From Bacillota bacterium (lineage in GTDB: Bacteria > Bacillota > UBA5301), in assembly GCA_012735535.1 (NCBI GenBank), contig JAAYHC010000007.1:1-39663 (forward strand): a stretch of DNA of 39,663 nucleotides, written 5' to 3'. A program made the position numbers and the translations under genes. Shown here piece after piece: positions 35,519-39,663 of this stretch; positions within the stretch are counted from its first letter, which is position 1, and each line of letters begins with the position of its first letter. Below the pieces are notes generated by a model, which was not told the origin of the DNA, searched no databases, and saw only the letters and a program-made list of their open reading frames with translations.

Positions 35519-36452
35519 CGTCCCTCTCCTTTAACTGGCGTAATTCATCCAAGACCGACTGGGCCCCCTCCTGCCGCAGCTTACGCCCGAGGGCCTCGCC
35601 CACCCGGGCGGCTTCAGCAACCGGACCCCGCTCATAACCACGAAAGACCCGCGCACCATCAACACTGGCAATCACCCCGGCGAGGTGGACCTCATCCCCA
35701 TCCACTTGGGCTAGGGCACCGATGGGTACTTGACAACCTCCTTCAAGCTGAGCAAGAAAAGCCCGTTCAGCTTCGACACAAGCGGCAGTCGCCGGATCGT
35801 GCAGAGTTTGGACGAGTTCGATAATCCGCTCATCGTCCGCCCTGGTTTCAATGCCCAGGGCGCCTTGTCCGACGGCCGGCAACGAAACTTCAAAAGGCAA
35901 GTATTCCGTAATTTGGTCGGCCAAACCTAAGCGAAGTACCCCGGCAGCAGCCAGGATGACTGCATCCAGCTCAAGTTCGCTCAGCTTGCGCAGCCTGGTA
36001 CCGATATTCCCCCGAATCGGCTCGAAGACCAAGTCCGGCCGGACTGCTTTTAACTGGGCGATCCGCCGCAAGCTGCTCGTACCCACCCGGGCACCGGGGG
36101 GCAAATCAAAAAGGCCGCGCCATTTCGCGGAAATTAAAACATCCCGCGGATCTTCGCGGCGAGTAATTGCACTGATCTTTAATTTGGGCGGGAGGCTGGT
36201 CGGCACATCCTTCATGCTGTGGACAGCCAGATCAATTTCGCCATTTTCCAAGGCAAGCTCGATCTCTTTGACAAAGAGGCCGCGGTCACCGATGGCGGCC
36301 AAGGGACTATCTAAGATCTTGTCTCCGGTCGTACTGATCCGCTTTTGTGAAAAGATAATCTCGGGAAAACGGGCGCTCAGCTCGGCTTGTACCCAGTCGG
36401 CCTGCCATAATGCCAACTGACTGCCCCGCGTGCCGATTACAACCTGCTGCAA
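35511..36452 (-). CDS. hemC: HemC, porphobilinogen deaminase
   Basis: HemC polymerises four porphobilinogens to hydroxymethylbilane. Typical stretches are VVIGTRGSQLALWQADWV, VHSMKDVPTSLPP, GTSSLRRIAQL, the DAVILAAAGVLRLGL segment and the dipyrromethane-attachment cysteine in LEGGCQVPIGALAQ. It has 313 residues. A TTG start with GGGAGG eight bases upstream is used. The 40-base gap upstream of it is the largest inside the middle of the heme operon, yet no convincing promoter was seen. Confidence 0.97.
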   Translation of the reverse strand: MQQVVIGTRGSQLALWQADWVQAELSARFPEIIFSQKRISTTGDKILDSPLAAIGDRGLFVKEIELALENGEIDLAVHSMKDVPTSLPPKLKISAITRREDPRDVLISAKWRGLFDLPPGARVGTSSLRRIAQLKAVRPDLVFEPIRGNIGTRLRKLSELELDAVILAAAGVLRLGLADQITEYLPFEVSLPAVGQGALGIETRADDERIIELVQTLHDPATAACVEAERAFLAQLEGGCQVPIGALAQVDGDEVHLAGVIASVDGARVFRGYERGPVAEAARVGEALGRKLRQEGAQSVLDELRQLKERDDA

Positions 36453-36492
36453 ACCGATAACCTCCCAACTAGACTAGTACCAGATAATAATA

Positions 36493-37167
36493 TCAACGAA
36501 AAAAGCGGGAAACTAGTTGCGCGAAATCAGAGGAAAGTGGAATTTTTAACAACTGTGCTAGCTCCTGACGCAGCTCTTCCGGTGTGGCGGCTGTGCGGCA
36601 CAGCTCGGGCAAGCACTCTGCCAGGCGGCCAAAGACGGCTTGACGGTCTGCTTCCGGGATAGCTTCGATAATTAGCGGACGCAAAAAAGCCTCAACCGCC
36701 AAAACCAGGTCATACTCCGGACCGAAATACTCTTCGAGCTGGCGGCGAATTCTTTTGGCCAGCGCCGGACCGGCCCCTTGGGTCGAGATGGCGATTTGCA
36801 GGCGCTCCCGGTTCACGACCGCCGGGACAAAAAAAGAAGAAAGCCCCGGGCTGTCGGCCACATTGACCAGTGCTCCCGCGGCAGTTGCCGCTTGCGCGAG
36901 AGCCTGATTGGCCGCGGGATCATCGGTGGCACAAAAGACCAACCGAAAACCATGGACATCGTCAGGCTCGGCCCGGCGCCGTTTGAGCGTAATGCGAGCG
37001 GCTTCAGCCCACGCAAGCAGTTCCTCCGTGCAGGCGGGACTGATCACCGTTACCTCGGCACCGGCGGCGAGGAGACTCTGCACCTTGCGAGTGGCCACAG
37101 CCCCACCCCCAACAACCAAACACGGCACCCCGGTTAATTTCAGAAAAATCGGATATAGTCTGTCCAC
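36493..37167 (-). CDS. SirC/Met8-like precorrin-2 dehydrogenase (possible ferrochelatase)
   Basis: This is the NAD-dependent enzyme that oxidises precorrin-2 to sirohydrochlorin. The Rossmann motif CLVVGGGAVATRKVQSLLAAGA, NVADSPGLSSFFVPAVVNR and AISTQGAGPALAKRIRRQLE are the CysG/Met8/SirC signature. It has 224 residues. In Met8 and CysG the same protein also chelates iron; in SirC it does not. No separate SirB or CbiX chelatase is in the window, so this protein may do both or the chelatase may be elsewhere. A GTG start is assigned, but its ribosome-binding site is weak, so the exact start is uncertain. Confidence 0.92.
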   Translation of the reverse strand: MDRLYPIFLKLTGVPCLVVGGGAVATRKVQSLLAAGAEVTVISPACTEELLAWAEAARITLKRRRAEPDDVHGFRLVFCATDDPAANQALAQAATAAGALVNVADSPGLSSFFVPAVVNRERLQIAISTQGAGPALAKRIRRQLEEYFGPEYDLVLAVEAFLRPLIIEAIPEADRQAVFGRLAECLPELCRTAATPEELRQELAQLLKIPLSSDFAQLVSRFFR

Positions 37168-37193
37168 CTAGCGACTCGGACCCCCGAAAAACT

Positions 37194-38021
37194 CTACCGC
37201 AAAAAGCGGTGTTCGGTAGCCAAATTCAAGCTAACCCCAAAGTAGTTAAATAACACCGCACCAAAGCCGATCAGCACCAGGATCATCGCGCGTTTGCCGC
37301 GCCAACCCCGCACATAGCGCAGGTGCATATAGACGGCATAGACCAGCCAAGTGATTAAAGACCAGGTTTCTTTGGGTTCCCAGTGCCAAAAAGAATCCCA
37401 GGCCGTTTTGGCATAGATCGAGCCGAAAACAATGCCCATGGTCAACAAGGGAAAACCGATGCTCACCAAGGTATGAGCGAATTTTTCTAGCGTCTCCAGT
37501 CCGGGCAGGATGTAGTATAAAGGCGTGATTTTCTTCTTTTTCAGCTGGTACTCCTGGCCCAGATACATCAACCCCAAAATAAAGGAGAGAAAAAAAGCAC
37601 CATAAGCGGAAAAATTGAGGGTAATGTGCACGATCAAGAGCCGGCTCTGCAGGATCGGCAGCAACGGTCTGATATCCCTTTCAAGAGTCAGCGAAAAAGT
37701 GCTCGTCGCCGCCAAAGCGGCGAAAACCACCACCCCAAGAATCGGCCAGCCTTGTTTCCACTCGAAATAACTGTAAATGCTCAAGATCACCCAGGACAGA
37801 AGCAACAAGGTATCAAAGAGAGTATGATAGGTGAGATGTCCCAAAGCGATCGTCCGCGCCAACAAGCTCAAGGTCAAGGTCACCCAGGCACAGCGCGAGG
37901 AGATATGCGCCATCCGGGTGAGTTGGAGAGATTTGCTGCTGACCCGGAAAATGTTGCTAACCAGGGCCAGCCAAATAAACCCGGCGGCCAGGCGCAGCAA
38001 GACCTCGGACCAGACGAGCAT
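37194..38021 (-). CDS. CcsA/ResC/HemX-family heme-handling membrane protein
   Basis: This is a protein of 275 residues with about eight membrane segments and the tryptophan-rich WWD-type motif FWHWEPKETWSLITWLVYAVYMHLRY, which binds or presents heme in cytochrome c maturation proteins (CcsA, CcmC). Conserved flanking histidines appear in VHITLNFSAYGAFFLSF and HTLFDTL. It follows hemA by two bases with GGAGGAGG upstream, the position of hemX in Bacillus hemA operons. HemX belongs to the same family and lowers HemA level. It could therefore be a heme exporter for cytochrome c assembly or a HemX-like regulator of HemA; the motif favours true heme handling. Confidence 0.88.
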   Translation of the reverse strand: MLVWSEVLLRLAAGFIWLALVSNIFRVSSKSLQLTRMAHISSRCAWVTLTLSLLARTIALGHLTYHTLFDTLLLLSWVILSIYSYFEWKQGWPILGVVVFAALAATSTFSLTLERDIRPLLPILQSRLLIVHITLNFSAYGAFFLSFILGLMYLGQEYQLKKKKITPLYYILPGLETLEKFAHTLVSIGFPLLTMGIVFGSIYAKTAWDSFWHWEPKETWSLITWLVYAVYMHLRYVRGWRGKRAMILVLIGFGAVLFNYFGVSLNLATEHRFLR

Positions 38022-38023
38022 CG

Positions 38024-39355
38024 TTAGACCTCCTCCGGCCCGGGGGAAGCAACCCGTCTGCCTACTTGCGTCTCCGACTCCGCAGCCAGATTTAAATTAA
38101 AGAGCCGTTCGATTAGGGAGGCATAAAACTGGCCGTCATGCCGGTTATCGCAGGCCAATTGCTTCAGCGAGACCACCGGAGAATGCAAGAGTTTATTAAT
38201 CATCAGATTGGTGGCGGAGGCGATACACTCCCGCTCCCGCTCGCTCAAATTAGGCAATTTATTGAACAGTCGGGCCAGTTCCTGCTCTTTAATGTTATGC
38301 CCGTAGCTCTTCAAGGCCTTGATCACCGGAACCATCTGGCGAGCGGACCACCATTGGCCGAACCGCTCAACCTCCTCGGCGATGATAATCTCAGCCTTGC
38401 CGACTTGAGCTTCGCGTTTAGCTAGGTTGGCCTCGACGACATTTTGCAAGTCGTCAATATTGTAGAGGTAGACATTGTCCAAATGATGAATCGACTCCTC
38501 GATATCACGCGGAACCGCAATATCGATCAAAAACAAAGGGCGATTGCGCCGCAGCTGCATGGCCTTTTTGACCATGTCTTGGGTTAAGACGGCATGCGGA
38601 GCACCCGTAGAACTGATAATGATGTCGGCCAGCGCCAGATTCTCGGTGAGCCGCTCATAGTCCACGGCACGCCCGTTGAAGGCTTGGGCCAACTCCTGGG
38701 CCCGCCGGAAGGTGCGATTGGCCACCAGTACCGAGCTGACACCATGGGCGGCGAGGGTCTTCACCGCCAGCTCGCTCATCTCGCCGGCCCCGATGATCAA
38801 GACCGTCCGTCCGGTCAACTCGCCAAAAATCTTGCGTGCCAGTTCAACCGCCGCATAACTGATCGAAACCGCACTTTCACCGATTTCGGTCTCGGTGCGA
38901 ATCCGTTTGCCCACCTCGATCGCTTGGCGGAAGAGTTTGGTCAAGTGGGTGGAGATCGTGTTATGCTCCAACGCAAAATGAAACGCGGTTTTAACTTGCC
39001 CCAAAATCTGGGCCTCACCCAAGATCATCGAATCCAGGCTGGAGACGACCCGAAAGAGATGGTGCACTACCTCCAGATCGATGAGGGTATACAGGTATTT
39101 GTCTACTTGAATGTTGGCGTCAACAAACGATTGGAGAAACTGTTTGAGCTGGGCTAAGCCCTCCTGTGCCGGGCCTTGGCACAAGACATATACTTCGGTG
39201 CGGTTACAAGTGGAGAGAATTACGGCTTCGGTTAGCTGCTCCAGGTCCAAAATCCTGTTGAGGGCTGAGGCGAGTTTTTCACCTGAAAAGGCCAATTTCT
39301 CACGGACTTCGACCGGTGCGGTCTTATGGTTCAAACCTACAGCCAAAAAATGCAT
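38024..39355 (-). CDS. hemA: HemA, glutamyl-tRNA reductase
   Basis: HemA reduces glutamyl-tRNA to glutamate-1-semialdehyde, the regulated entry of the C5 pathway. The N-terminus MHFLAVGLNHKTAPVEVREKL, the catalytic Cys50 in ILSTCNRTEVYVL, the VVSSLDSMILGEAQILGQVK motif, the NADPH site VLIIGAGEMSELAVKTL and the C-terminal dimerisation helix are all present. It has 443 residues. It is the first gene of the heme operon, and its leader of about 110 bases after the cytochrome terminator has no clear riboswitch. GAGGTG precedes the ATG. Confidence 0.97.
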   Translation of the reverse strand: MHFLAVGLNHKTAPVEVREKLAFSGEKLASALNRILDLEQLTEAVILSTCNRTEVYVLCQGPAQEGLAQLKQFLQSFVDANIQVDKYLYTLIDLEVVHHLFRVVSSLDSMILGEAQILGQVKTAFHFALEHNTISTHLTKLFRQAIEVGKRIRTETEIGESAVSISYAAVELARKIFGELTGRTVLIIGAGEMSELAVKTLAAHGVSSVLVANRTFRRAQELAQAFNGRAVDYERLTENLALADIIISSTGAPHAVLTQDMVKKAMQLRRNRPLFLIDIAVPRDIEESIHHLDNVYLYNIDDLQNVVEANLAKREAQVGKAEIIIAEEVERFGQWWSARQMVPVIKALKSYGHNIKEQELARLFNKLPNLSERERECIASATNLMINKLLHSPVVSLKQLACDNRHDGQFYASLIERLFNLNLAAESETQVGRRVASPGPEEV

Positions 39356-39466
39356 ATTAATAACACCTCGGGTGAAGTTCGGCTCGTAACCTTAAATACT
39401 TTTCGTTACAAAACCTGGGTTTCCTTTGTCCAGTTTTATCCCCAAGAGCCGCTTTATCGCAAAAAT

Positions 39467-39493
39467 GCGGCCTCAGAATCCTCCTGAGGCCGC
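39467..39493 (-). terminator. Intrinsic terminator after the multiheme cytochrome gene
   Basis: GCGGCCTCAG and CTGAGGCCGC form a perfect 10-bp stem with a seven-base loop. On the minus strand it is followed by ATTTTTG. It separates the cytochrome gene from hemA, so the heme operon must have its own promoter. Confidence 0.9.
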
Positions 39494-39517
39494 AAATCCG
39501 TCCAATTCCCTAAGCTA

Positions 39518-39663
39518 TTACCATTTATGGCAGTTGGTACAATTCATGAAGTCGTCGGTATCGTGGCAGGTATTGCAGGAATCGTGGCTGATCCATACTT
39601 CACCCTCACCGCTATGGCCGTGAACCATACCGGCATGGCAACCCATACAATCGATCTCGAGAT
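39518..39663 (-). CDS. Multiheme c-type cytochrome, C-terminal fragment
   Basis: Only the last 48 codons are inside the window, so the reading frame starts beyond the right edge. Three CxxCH heme-binding motifs (CMGCH, CNTCH, CTNCH) are seen in this stretch, with extra histidines between them that could be distal ligands. The full protein is probably a periplasmic or extracellular multiheme cytochrome of a respiratory chain. The family (for example NapC/NrfH partner, OmcA-like or Ccp-like) cannot be decided from the tail. It is directly upstream of the heme operon and ends with its own terminator. Confidence 0.85.
   Translation of the reverse strand, partial: LEIDCMGCHAGMVHGHSGEGEVWISHDSCNTCHDTDDFMNCTNCHKW

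Noticed and set aside
36465-36481. TrpR-like palindrome (ACTAG-T-CTAGT) upstream of hemC
   Set aside because: It is short, lies inside the heme operon without a convincing promoter, and there is no tryptophan gene nearby; likely chance.

Overview
The window looks like the chromosome of a Bacillota (Firmicutes) bacterium, probably spore-forming and possibly diderm, with GC of roughly 55-60% by eye. The Firmicute signals are strong AGGAGG ribosome-binding sites, many TTG and GTG starts, a perfect CIRCE element before groES, a LysM-SleB cell-wall hydrolase, a YerC regulator beside the histidine genes, an EndoAI/MazF pair, and a CcsA-family gene directly after hemA. One gene encodes a PorV/TraF-like outer-membrane beta-barrel protein, which is why an outer membrane is suggested. 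I cannot place the genus. Nearly all genes lie on the minus strand. No tRNA, rRNA, CRISPR array, insertion sequence or prophage was seen.

Layout by region. (1) 1-2.0 kb: a partial secreted zinc-dependent phospholipase C-like protein and a LysM-SleB hydrolase whose only well-placed start codon is ATT. (2) 2.2-8.6 kb: a histidine operon transcribed yerC-hisZ-hisG-hisD-hisB-hisA-hisF-hisIE. It lacks hisC and hisH. A LexA-like box precedes yerC, and a promoter plus a 30-bp inverted repeat lies just before hisG. (3) 8.7-10.3 kb: an AzgA/PbuG-type purine permease with a hairpin in its leader. (4) 10.2-13.0 kb, plus strand: an RlmI-like methyltransferase followed by hisH and a second hisF. This is the only hisH in the window. 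(5) 13.0-15.2 kb: guaA and hpt (purine salvage and GMP synthesis). (6) 15.2-17.4 kb: groES-groEL under CIRCE. (7) 17.4-21.5 kb: deoC, a MoeA-PBP fusion, a second moeA and a small three-cysteine protein. (8) 21.5-27.5 kb: the outer-membrane protein, then tsaD, rimI, tsaB, tsaE, dedA, a lipid kinase and a MazEF-type pair. (9) 27.5-28.4 kb: a Gx transporter and a NusG-domain-II protein. (10) 28.4-39.4 kb: a ten-gene heme operon. (11) The edge holds the C-terminus of a multiheme cytochrome c.

The heme operon, in order of transcription, is hemA, a ccsA-family gene, sirC, hemC, cobA-hemD, ahbC, hemB, ahbD, ahbA-ahbB (fused) and hemL. It encodes almost every step from glutamyl-tRNA to heme by the siroheme-dependent (Ahb) route. 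AhbA and AhbB are joined in one polypeptide, and no separate sirohydrochlorin ferrochelatase is present. A heme-handling CcsA-family protein and a multiheme cytochrome next door suggest the heme supplies c-type cytochromes in an anaerobic respiratory or electron-transfer lifestyle; this last point is inference.

The observations most worth following are the relocated hisH with a duplicate hisF, the probable operator in front of hisG, the LexA-like box before yerC, the probable ATT start codon, and the AhbA-AhbB fusion.
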